This document shows, piece after piece, positions 55,373 through 64,000 of a stretch of 64,000 nt of DNA. Both the position numbers and the translations under genes were made by a program. Source of the DNA: Liolophura sinensis (Eukaryota; Mollusca; Polyplacophora; Chitonida; Chitonidae); the NCBI RefSeq assembly GCF_032854445.1, contig NC_088306.1, forward strand, positions 24,335,764 to 24,399,763, given 5' to 3'. Position 1 is the first letter of the stretch. Each line of letters starts with the position of its first letter. Under the pieces are notes generated by a model, which saw only the letters and a program-made list of their open reading frames with translations, was not told the origin of the DNA and ran no database searches.

Positions 55373-57690
55373 ACACTAGACAGCTTCTTGCTCCAATGGA
55401 AGGTGACAAATCCTGAAAATCCCATCCAAGTATGGGACTGACCACATGTCATGAGCAATTTAGCGATTGGATTATAACCTAAATGTTTCCCTCTGTGTAG
55501 CTTATTGAGATCATCTCCGTTAGTTAGCGGGATTATTGTCCTTATAAGTCATCCAGAGCACGGAATTTACTACAACATGGGCAGCTATCTTATGAACAAA
55601 CTTCGGCTATCGGGGACTTTAAGAAAGACGTTAATCAAGTTTTCGGTTTCCTGAGGAGACTTATCATCTGCTTATGCTCTACCCTAAATGTATCGTATAA
55701 AATTAAAGCGAAGAATTTTACCCGTTAATTAATCAAAGCCAAGTTGATGACCATGGAAGAATTCTATGGAAAGCATAAATTACGTGAGCTTCAACTCCGT
55801 TGCACAATAAAGGCCCTTTTATAAACATAGTCGTCTTGCCCAAGGTGGGGGAAACGCCGAAGTGTTAATTGAAACCCTAGCGGTCAGCCCGGTAGTAATT
55901 TTTATGGGCGCCAAATGTAAAATTGAGAAATGAATGCGAAAATAAACACCATAAATCATTAACAAACATTACTTTTGAAGAGAAAACTCGAACTTGAAAC
56001 TGTTAAGAGATTCTTTGTGGCATAACATCATAGTTTTCTTGTGACCTTTTCACAGTAGAACAATTCAGATGTCACAATACAGGGGTGATAGTGTTTGACA
56101 CTTATCATCTGTTTTACCTATATTATTCAATGATATTCAAGATGGATCTATTAATTAGCCAAGACGTAAAATTTGCGAGGAAAGTGTCCCCACTAATCAG
56201 CCAAACAGCATTGTGTTTATCACATGACTAAATGTGGATAACAAAATCCAGCAGACAGTGTTATCTTTTGTCATTTCTTCCCTCACCACAAATATTAGTG
56301 GTCGCGACCGAAATTCTTAACGCATTGTGTGACAAGACATTTTAACTTTACTGAAACGGATCTTTTCAATCTCATTTTTAGTAGCTCCTAAAATATGAGG
56401 ATTTTATGAAATGCAGGATTAGAAATAGACGACTGCTGTCCATGATATATGATAAACTAAATCAGATTTAATGTATGGGAGGCCTTCACTACTTGAACCA
56501 ATTTAAAAAACGCCTTCTTCTCTGAGCACGAGAAACCATTGATCTATACTAGCATGCTATAAGCCTGCCTGAGAATAAAGTCGGTGTGAAATCACTGGGA
56601 GAGTAGAGAGATTTCTGATTGACAAAGATATAACTGGTAGATGTATAATTGCTTTTATGATTTTATCATACAATTTAGTATTACGTCATAATACTCGCCC
56701 CTTTTGATTGGATTTTCACTTTATTGTACTCGTTGCTTGTGGCTGCGTTTGTCTGATATGGATTGTCCCAATGATGTACGTCCTAATTATAGAGAAGGGC
56801 TTAAATATTAGTTTTGTTCCAGATGCAATACATGGAAAAAACTTTTGTTGCTTACTGGTAGATGTATATCTGTGTGTACGGGGTAGTCTAGAGTCCGTTT
56901 GTACTCAAGATAATGATATAAGCAGCAATGAAACATCGCTAAGGTTATGTTTACCTAAATGTGATAATCAAGAGACACAATTCGATGTGTTAAAGTCTTT
57001 GAGCCAGACGCCTTCAGCCTAGCACATTCTTCCGACAGAGGTATGCCTCTCTAATCACTTTTATACATGTGTGGGAAGAGATGTGTTTGGGAGATGGGAA
57101 GGAACTATCACTATTGCAAAACATTCACGAAACGTAGCAGAGTCTCACTAGACCGATGTCTGTCACATGGGACGTTTTATGAGAGATTAAGACGGAGTCG
57201 AATGGTTGTTTATTCTCTTATCTGACTCCACGACTAGCTTTGGTTTTTGATATATCCTGTAAAAACTACCCCAGAGATTTCAGTATTGTCAGGAAATGCA
57301 TTATCGACCTGTCCGCTGTGCTGGGAAATATTAAATAAAAATACATTGGTGAGAATTGCGTGTTTAAATATTCACATACTGTAAAGATTACATATTCTCT
57401 AATTGCGCTAGTTCTTTTCGCAAAACTTACTACCAGCATCGTTTCATAAATAACTAAGTAGTGTAGGCACTTTTTCATGAACCTATACCAATCGCACTGC
57501 ATCCACAGTATCGTTGGTGCGCAATGATAAACGTCAACCGGTCAAACAAAGCTTAGTGTCGAATTCCCAAAGCCCAATTTAATGAAGAACATTAGCATCA
57601 TTTCATTGTAACCGATGTTAATTGACTGAAATTAAAAGATGTCTGCAGTTTTCAATGATGCGAGAATATTGTACGCGTGTCAGATAATTA
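55373..57690. other. Large stretch with little recognised
   Basis: No repeat was recognised. The only long frame, 56708-57022, is listed separately. Confidence 0.4.
56708..57022 (+). CDS. Unrecognised 104-codon ORF with one hydrophobic segment (weak)
   Basis: The frame starts at a TTG, not an ATG. It begins with a membrane-type stretch (F-I-V-L-V-A-C-G-C-V-C-L-I-W-I-V) and continues into a polar, Cys-bearing tail (V-C-T-Q-D-N-D, L-C-L-P-K-C-D-N). No splice acceptor is convincing. It could be a terminal exon or chance. Confidence 0.12.
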   Translation: MDFHFIVLVACGCVCLIWIVPMMYVLIIEKGLNISFVPDAIHGKNFCCLLVDVYLCVRGSLESVCTQDNDISSNETSLRLCLPKCDNQETQFDVLKSLSQTPSA

Positions 57691-57692
57691 AA

Positions 57693-57957
57693 GACGTACA
57701 GCATAGAGGGTAAAACCAGAGCAGCGACGACATTGTCAAAGCTGGCAAATGGTTCCAAGATACCAATGAAATACTTACTGCCCCCTGCCAGTTTACGTCC
57801 GTCAGGATTTTATTCTAATTGTTCATGTAAATGCATAAATAATAGTAAATTACACGCCCCCTAGCACGATGGCTTAAACAGAATTAAGTAAAAAAATGCA
57901 GTGATGTTAATTGCAATTTATTAGGCATCAGTGGTGTAAAATTACTTAATATGCTGT
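57693..57957 (+). repeat. Family C repeat, left part, interrupted by a solo LTR
   Basis: 'gacgtacagcatagaggg' through 'agcacgatggcttaaacag' to 'atatgctgt'. The expected continuation 'gttgtcatcatattt' is found after the LTR at 58980. Confidence 0.8.
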
Positions 57958-58975
57958 TGTTACGATATTGAAAACGGCAACAGAAAACAGACTCAGTGAC
58001 TCAATATTACAATGTAAACAATGCTTTATATATAAAATGAGACGTACAGTTTTACAGACAGTTCAACAACAACAACTTAAAAAGACATACACATCAGTAT
58101 TACTGGTCTTTAAAAGTTTTCAGTTCACCTTTGCATCCCAAGGAACGTGTTCCAGGAGGTCCAACGTAAAGACCATGGGATAAACACACAATTCACACAA
58201 GTCACAAATTGTCCCAGTCAGGTACTTCGCTAGGTTAGCGAACGCGAACACAGTACACAGGTTACACAGAACTGGAACAGGCCAGCCTTTGAATGACGTC
58301 ACACAAGCAGAGCACAACACAGGGTAAATACAGGCATGGAGGTATAATCCACTTTAGAACAGTCACAGCTCCCACAGAAGCTCTCAAACAAGCCGTTCAG
58401 AGACGTAGAGTAATGTCACCTTGTGGCAGAACGAACGTCCTTTGCAAAACTGAAAACTTTAGTTTAGAGTCCTTGACGACCTTGTCGGTCAGGTGAGGTC
58501 AGCGTGTTAAACAAACTACACAGTCCACACTGTATAATCATAATAAAGATCCGAACACCAATAAACGTGACTTCCACAGAAATTCACATAAACCAGACAT
58601 CAGTACAACTGTGGTACACAAACGGTGCCGGCATAAAAATCTGTCCTCCCAAATGAAACTGGCATCACCAGCTCATATCAATATAATGGACTCGAGACGA
58701 GAGCGTCTCGCACTCTCCTGGCTCCCAGTGGATGCAGCAAAAATACCTCCACTCTGCACAGAAAACACGGCTTATATACGCTCCAGGTGGATTCAACTAT
58801 TTTTAAACACAGAATTAACAGCCAATGAACAGCCAGTTAAATAAACAGAGCATTGAACAAGATGCTTTCCACCAGGTCCGCGCTGTACATATATAAAAGG
58901 GCCTGTTATTTTTATAACATATAACACAAAGGTCCGCAGACAGTACATGAAAACGTTAAATAGTCATACATAACA
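57958..58975. mobile_element. Solo LTR, copy 2 (1,018 bp)
   Basis: Starts TGTTACGA and ends CATAACA, flanked by 'ctgt' at 57954-57957 and 58976-58979. It aligns end to end with 39154-40168, with scattered substitutions and small indels (for example 'cttaaaaag' at 58076 versus a shorter run at 39274). The host sequence is a family C repeat, which reveals the empty site. No internal retrotransposon sequence adjoins it. Confidence 0.88.
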
Positions 58976-59035
58976 CTGTGTTGTCATCATATTTAATATA
59001 CAATCACATTATAACCGATGCCTCAAAGAAAACTT
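58976..59035 (+). repeat. Family C repeat, right part
   Basis: 'ctgtgttgtcatcatattt' followed by 'gatgcctcaaag' continues the copy broken at 57957. Confidence 0.7.
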
Positions 59036-60165
59036 TGTATTCAAGATACTAAAAAGATCAGCATTTGTATTGTATAAAATCTCATGTTATGAAGCAGAAA
59101 AAGTATAAAGATGTCTCAACCACGTTTTGATTGTAACTCTTGACATAAACACAGCGGTTACATTAAGCTAGAGAGCCCCAAACCCGTGTTAACGGAGTAG
59201 GTGCATACTTTCAAAGCATATAAAGCCATAGATCACATGTGACCTGACCATGAGTCTCCCAACTGATAAGCATATACATGTTAAAATAAAAACGGCTATT
59301 TGACCACTCTAGAAGACATGTCACATGTCTTCTATAAAAAACTGATATTTTGGAGAAAACGTTGATATGATTTATTTAAAAGTCAATGTTATGAAAAGCA
59401 TGGTAGCCTATGTTTTAATAAAAACGTATGCGTGTTTATCACAGTATTTACCCAATACTATTATCCCTACTTGAAAATATCCGGATCAAGCTGGACGTGA
59501 CGGAATTTCATTAAGTTCATGAATAATTTTAGAGTGTATGTGTAGCAAAATTCTATGAGTTTTCATTGCAATCCAAAAAAAAAATCTGTTAATGTTAACA
59601 GAAAGTATGTTGTCTGAGTGACGCTGGAACGTAATATAGCGTAATATTCCTATTCAGCCAATATCCTCAGTGTAATACAAGAATTATGCTAAATTAATGA
59701 AATAAGCGTGCTACAGTTAATACAACGACAAGCTCCAATAACATAATACTTTGTTAAATATAACAGAATATTTTTTGAAAGTATGTCTTGCATCAGTGTG
59801 AACAACCATATATTGTATAGACTCTGGAGTTTAATTATTGATTTTGGAGAATGACCAGGGAACATTATTGTGTGGTAGTCTACGGCGCATCAGCGAACGG
59901 CACAGTAAATGTAATGTGTTAGGTTTGTATTCTTGCTTTAACACGACACTTACATGAATCAAACAGTTCCATAAAACTGCGAATAAAATATATAAGAAAC
60001 TCGCTCAAATCTCTAGAAAATCTCCTATACATTTTGGACATATAAAAACGGGCCAAAATCCGGTATAAATGTAAGCCAGAATCCACATATAACTGGGTCT
60101 TACGGGATTAGTCAACAAGGAAAATCCATAACAGTAAAGCTGGTTTGACGCTAAACTCTGTTTAC
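59036..60165. other. Noncoding, nothing recognised
   Basis: AT-rich sequence with no supported feature. Confidence 0.4.
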
Positions 60166-60303
60166 AGGTGACGCGATACTGGTTACTCCCTGCTGCTCCG
60201 GCACGTAAAGGCGTAACCTGTCCGCGTAAATTCTATCAATTCTCAAACCTAAGACGACATTTCCGACCCTAGCGTCGTGGACAGGGGTAATTACGATGAG
60301 CTT
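60166..60303 (-). CDS. Candidate internal exon, 46 codons (weak to moderate)
   Basis: On the minus strand 'ttattatacag' is followed by exactly 138 bases and then 'ct|gtaaac'. The frame is open and phase 0 at both ends: K-L-I-V-I-T-P-V-H-D, then N-V-V-L-G-L-R-I-D, then R-L-R-L-Y-V-P-E-Q-Q. GC content and codon choice stand out from the AT-rich surroundings. The donor is not ideal before GT. No family is recognised. Confidence 0.28.
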
Positions 60304-60636
60304 CTGTATAATAATATCACATCTGGGCGACACTAAGTGTTAGCACAGACTAAACTTACACGAATATCCAGTTACCTGGGGACAAATTATGGGGCAGACA
60401 AGACGAATCAGTGATATCAAACCCAGAAAGCCATACATTTCTCAACTAAGAGTCAGTCAAATGTTTCCAGGAGGCATTTGTTTGGATCAGTGTCTTACAA
60501 ATTAGACAAATCAAAGTGTTTACGCACTGGTTTATCGATTTTGACTAAATGGAGTAGCGATGGGTCAACTGTTCGAATGGAACCTTTGATGGTTCGAGCG
60601 CATGTGCGGACGGGACTGTAATACTAAAAAAAACTA

Positions 60637-60930
60637 TATACGCCATACATAATAGAGAGTAAAATTAAGGCAACGGCGTAAATGGTGAGAAATAGCATCG
60701 TGTGAATTTACCCCAGTTAAGATTCTATTCTGATAATTAAATGTAAATTCTTAAATAGAAGCAAATGACTTCTTAGGCAGAACTACGTGGAAATGTTGCC
60801 TGCATTTCCTTAAAATTAGTCAAAGTGATGCAATGTCGTCGCATTTAATAAAATAGTATTTTACTAAAAAATACTATTTTATAACAATACTGCAAAGGGA
60901 TCACGCCTCCAGGATGCATAGTCCACAAGC
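60637..60930 (+). repeat. Family C repeat
   Basis: 'catacataatagagagtaaaa', 'taccccagttaagattctattc', 'ttaaatagaagcaaatgac' and, at the right, 'gggatcacgcctccaggatg'. The right third contains the hairpin listed next. Confidence 0.6.
60848..60882. other. AT-rich hairpin
   Basis: 15-bp perfect arms ('ataaaatagtatttt' and its reverse complement) with a 5-base loop, inside the family C copy. Confidence 0.85.
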
Positions 60931-61224
60931 AGGACCCTGGAATATAATATAAAAGATGAGTGCACTCTAAAATCCTTGCGGCGACGACCGTGTGATTGTT
61001 GATAGTAGTCACGTGGTGTCTGTATGTGTACCTGGGGAGAGACTGTAGTACCCCGATCTTTGTCTTATTCCACCCGAAAACGGATGTGTGTGAGATAGGT
61101 CTTAAGTGCATTAGACAATCTATCAAGCTAAACCATCCGGACTAATAACCACAGACGAAGAGGGGGGGTTGTGCACGCTACATGTATGTAGCTATCATTT
61201 TGCAGGGCTTTAATGTTATTGTAT

Positions 61225-61502
61225 GTTAGATGTGATGACATCACAGCATTTTGAGTAATTAAAAATAAATTGCAATTAACATCACTGAATTCTTTTTACC
61301 TAATTCTGCTTAAGGGCTTTGTTTTCTGCTTTCTGGGGCGCGTGATTTGCTACTATTTACGCATTTACAAGAACAGTTAGAATACAATCCTAACTGAGGT
61401 AAATTGGTATGAGGCCGTATTTCACCAGTTACGTATGACCATTTGCCAGCTATCACACTGTCGTCGCTGCTCTGTTTTTTCTCTCTATGCTGTACGTCTT
61501 AA
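61225..61502 (-). repeat. Family C repeat, inverted copy
   Basis: The reverse complement matches the family throughout: 'gatgacatcacagcatttt', 'aaattgcaattaacatcac', 'cctaattctgcttaaggg', 'gtatgaccatttgccagc', 'atgctgtacgtctt'. It faces the copy at 60637, about 300 bp away. Confidence 0.75.
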
Positions 61503-61667
61503 TTATATCATTAATTAAGCAGAATTGATTTGATATCTTTAAGAACCAATGGATGGGTACCCTGTCTTCTACTGATCTGAATACAGAAAGCTATATAGAA
61601 ACGTTAAATATCGAGGTGCTTTGCCAAGAGTACATGTTGGTTCAGCTGGTTTAACTATAGACATTGG

Positions 61668-61855
61668 TAGAATGTTTCACATATAAGACGGAGACCAGCA
61701 TTATTGTGGGAGGAAACCGGGCAGATCTTCCCACGTACGGCCGGAGTGGAAGCCAGCATGAGCTGGACTTGAACTCACAGTGACCGCATTGGTGGGAGGC
61801 TCCTGGGTCATTACGCTGCGCTAGCGCGCTAACCAACTGAGCCACGGAGGCCGCT
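61668..61855 (-). mobile_element. SINE family 1 with intact tRNA-like head
   Basis: Short tail part 'tttcacatataagacgg', a middle deletion, then 'cccacgtacggccgg' to 'aaccaactgagccacggagg'. Box A-like and box B-like motifs are intact on the minus strand. Confidence 0.88.
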
Positions 61856-62436
61856 GTTCGCATATATCGACGGTAAGAAAACACACGCCAGTAAAATATA
61901 CCTTCCTAATTTACTCTAACCATACCAGCACGTTGTTTTATATCCCTGATAGCAAAGCAACTCTCCCTAAGTACCACCACGTAACCTGGCTTTTGCCACT
62001 CATCACTAGAACGACAGAGCAATGCTGTAGGGTGATTACAAAGGACCTTAAGAGCGATCTCGACACACTGGCACATTTACATTGAAAGTCATGACTAAGA
62101 GCCCCGTCTGTCTACCGGCACATATTTACATCCATAGGTCAAACGTTATAAAATTTTAAAAGGACTTGAGGTTAACAGTCAGAGTAATTTTACCAAGAAG
62201 GCGTATAACAATGAAACATTTATGAATTAATTTTACTGAAATGCCTATAAATAGTAGATGAACAAAGGAAAGTTTCTGAACACTTTACATTAGCTTAGTC
62301 ATAATCCAGCCACTCTTTGACTTCCGCCAGAGTTTTCTTCTTGATGACGCCATGGCAATGGGACTTCTAGATAGGGGAAGAAGGTGAGCCGGCAGTTCAT
62401 TGGTGTAATATGTTCATGCGCACCGTGCGTGAGCTG
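61856..62436. other. Noncoding, nothing recognised
   Basis: No supported feature. Confidence 0.4.
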
Positions 62437-62610
62437 TTAACAACAACATGTGTTATGTGGTCTGGAGACATTATTGCAGTATAACCATTGTGTAACTATT
62501 CTCAAAAAGGCTTTGCCGTTTGTCGTGCTCTGTGCTGTTATCTCGGTCCAGGAGAAATTAAACCTTTCTTGGTTATGGTCTAGATTTGCAAAGCACAACT
62601 GAACGTGAGT
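62437..62610 (-). CDS. Possible terminal exon (weak)
   Basis: Minus acceptor-like 'aactcacgttcag' is followed by an open frame with R-F-N-F-S-W-T-E-I-T-A-Q and R-I-V-T-Q-W-L-Y-C-N-N, ending at a stop at 62437. It includes an N-F-S sequon. No family is recognised. Confidence 0.15.
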   Translation of the reverse strand, partial: THVQLCFANLDHNQERFNFSWTEITAQSTTNGKAFLRIVTQWLYCNNVSRPHNTCCC

Positions 62611-62682
62611 TCTACAGGCCATGCACACGTGTACTCCATATACATGTAGTAGGATTACACAATGGATTCTATTTTATTTATT

Positions 62683-62935
62683 TATTTATTTTCATGGTGT
62701 TTTTTTTACGCCGTACTTCACTTATACGACGGCAGCCAGCATTATGGTGAGAGGAAACTGGGCAGATCGCGGGGGAAACCTACGAACATCCGCAGGTTGC
62801 TGCAGACCTTTCCACGTACGTCCGGAGAGGAAGCCAGCATAAGCTGGACTAGAACTCATAGAGACAGCATTGGTGAGAGGCTCTTGGATTGTTACGCTGC
62901 GCCAGCGCGCTAACCAACTGAGCCACTCAGAGGTT
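62683..62935 (-). mobile_element. SINE family 1, nearly full length
   Basis: T-rich tail complement, 'ttttttacgccgtacttcac' (11-base deletion after 'gtact'), 'ggcagccagcattatggtg', 'catccgcaggttgctg' and the head to 'aaccaactgagccactcaga'. Confidence 0.9.
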
Positions 62936-64000
62936 CTACCTCCATGGTTACATGTACATGATGTTCCCTACACTTTGTGAAACTGGCTTTTACCATCTTC
63001 ATATATGGCGACACCAAAAAGGAATTTTATTACTATTAAATCAGGTGGTCATCGTTTAAGAGTAAGTTTTGGCTTACACAGGTTTACAATTTACAATTTC
63101 CCACAGTGGACTGAAATGGTTGCGTCTGGACTAATTAGAAATTCATTTTGATCTCATAGTCATGGTAGCATTACAAATTGTTTGGTTCAGTCCCCCCTGC
63201 ACAGTTGTCCTGGTCAGAGTACAAGTACGTGTACACATCGTCAAACAGCAACCATTTTATTGGCAGATCGATCGCATGAGTTTTTCTTTTCTTCTGTTTA
63301 AATAGGGTCTCCTTTGTTGTCATATTTTGTTGACATATATTTCAGATATGCTCCTAATGATCTGAATAAATGATTATTGTTTTATTACATTTTTGTGCAT
63401 TGACATTAATTGACATTTACACTATATGGAGAACACCATTTCCATTACATGACAGTATTGAGGTTTAAGCGTGTAGGAGACCAAACGACTCAGAGTGATC
63501 TTATACAGTTATGACAGACACTATTCATAGGCCAGTTATCGAATACCACCATAAGTCCGCTCGTTCAGCAAGAACATTCATAATCCATTTATTGTCCCCA
63601 TTTATTAAAAACAAATTATCATGTTGAAATAATCTTATGTGATAGGTATTGGTATGAATAATTTGCCTTTACCTTTCAACTTTTTCCTTGGCTGTCTTTG
63701 CTATGAAGCCTGTGTGCGCTGATTGACTAATGCTGAAGACTAGTCCCTTCTGCTTCTGTTGCTGCAAGTACTCCAATATCGAGCTATGAGGTCTTTTTGT
63801 TCGATATCCCGTGATGTGAGCACTGAAAGTCTATGAAAAAAGATAGAATTAATTCATGATAGATACATGAAGCTTTTAATTCAGTTACTGAGGTTTTTGG
63901 TGAGCTGCATTGCCGGCTAATAATTTGTCCCATGGTTTGTTCAGTTGAACTGTAATCTAGATGTATGAATAAAATAATGCAGATTACCCAGTAAATAGAT
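62936..64000. other. Noncoding, nothing recognised
   Basis: AT-rich sequence with no supported feature. Confidence 0.4.

Noticed and set aside
55105-55458. ORFs spanning 55168-55416
   Set aside because: They run through 200 N and are artefacts of the gap.

Overview
The window reads as intergenic or intronic DNA from a repeat-rich animal genome. It is AT-rich, has no long open reading frame, no operon-like gene packing and no confidently recognisable host gene, but it is dense with retrotransposon remnants, SINEs, MITE-like elements and minisatellites. Two tRNA-headed SINE families, one with a (TAAA)n tail after a conserved 'acggcgtaaaac' block and one with a (tgag)n-like tail after 'taacgtcgtacttaac', resemble repeats I associate with molluscs and other lophotrochozoans. 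A marine invertebrate, perhaps a bivalve, is therefore the best guess. That is an inference from repeat style, not proof. One 200-base run of N at 55173-55372 is a scaffold gap.

Layout. 0-9 kb: a decayed Penelope-like element (PLE) with permuted domain order (GIY-YIG endonuclease, then CxC linker, then reverse transcriptase; about 3.8-7.0 kb). A second copy of its 3' end lies upstream (2.0-2.2 kb), and two diverged copies of an unrelated 0.9-1.7 kb sequence lie outside that (0.3-2.0 and 7.4-8.3 kb). A 33-bp x 6 and a 91-bp x 5 array sit between. 9-20 kb: SINEs (two of them split by insertions), a 35-bp x 9 array, a 60-bp-type array, and weak candidate exons on the minus strand near 17.7 and 18.7 kb. 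20-23 kb: a 5'-truncated second PLE copy. 23-28 kb: a TA-flanked mariner-like MITE, a 0.5-kb direct duplication, a small possible secreted-peptide gene (25.86-26.06 kb), and an internally deleted Ty3/gypsy-type LTR element with about 174-bp LTRs. 28-34 kb: SINEs, a 46-bp array, a 36-bp array and a 208-bp inverted-repeat element. 34-64 kb: more SINEs (several with clear target-site duplications), a third PLE 3' fragment (37.9-38.3 kb), and two near-identical 1,015/1,018-bp solo LTRs (39.15-40.17 and 57.96-58.98 kb), each with its own 4-bp target duplication. An unclassified interspersed repeat, called family C here, recurs across the window.

Nothing forms a functional pathway. The scientific interest lies in the permuted PLE family, the datable nested insertions, and a handful of short exon-like segments that transcript data could confirm or dismiss. 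Long stretches (for example 40.3-45.4, 52.1-55.1, 55.4-57.6 and 62.9-64.0 kb) hold nothing I can support beyond isolated low-complexity tracts.
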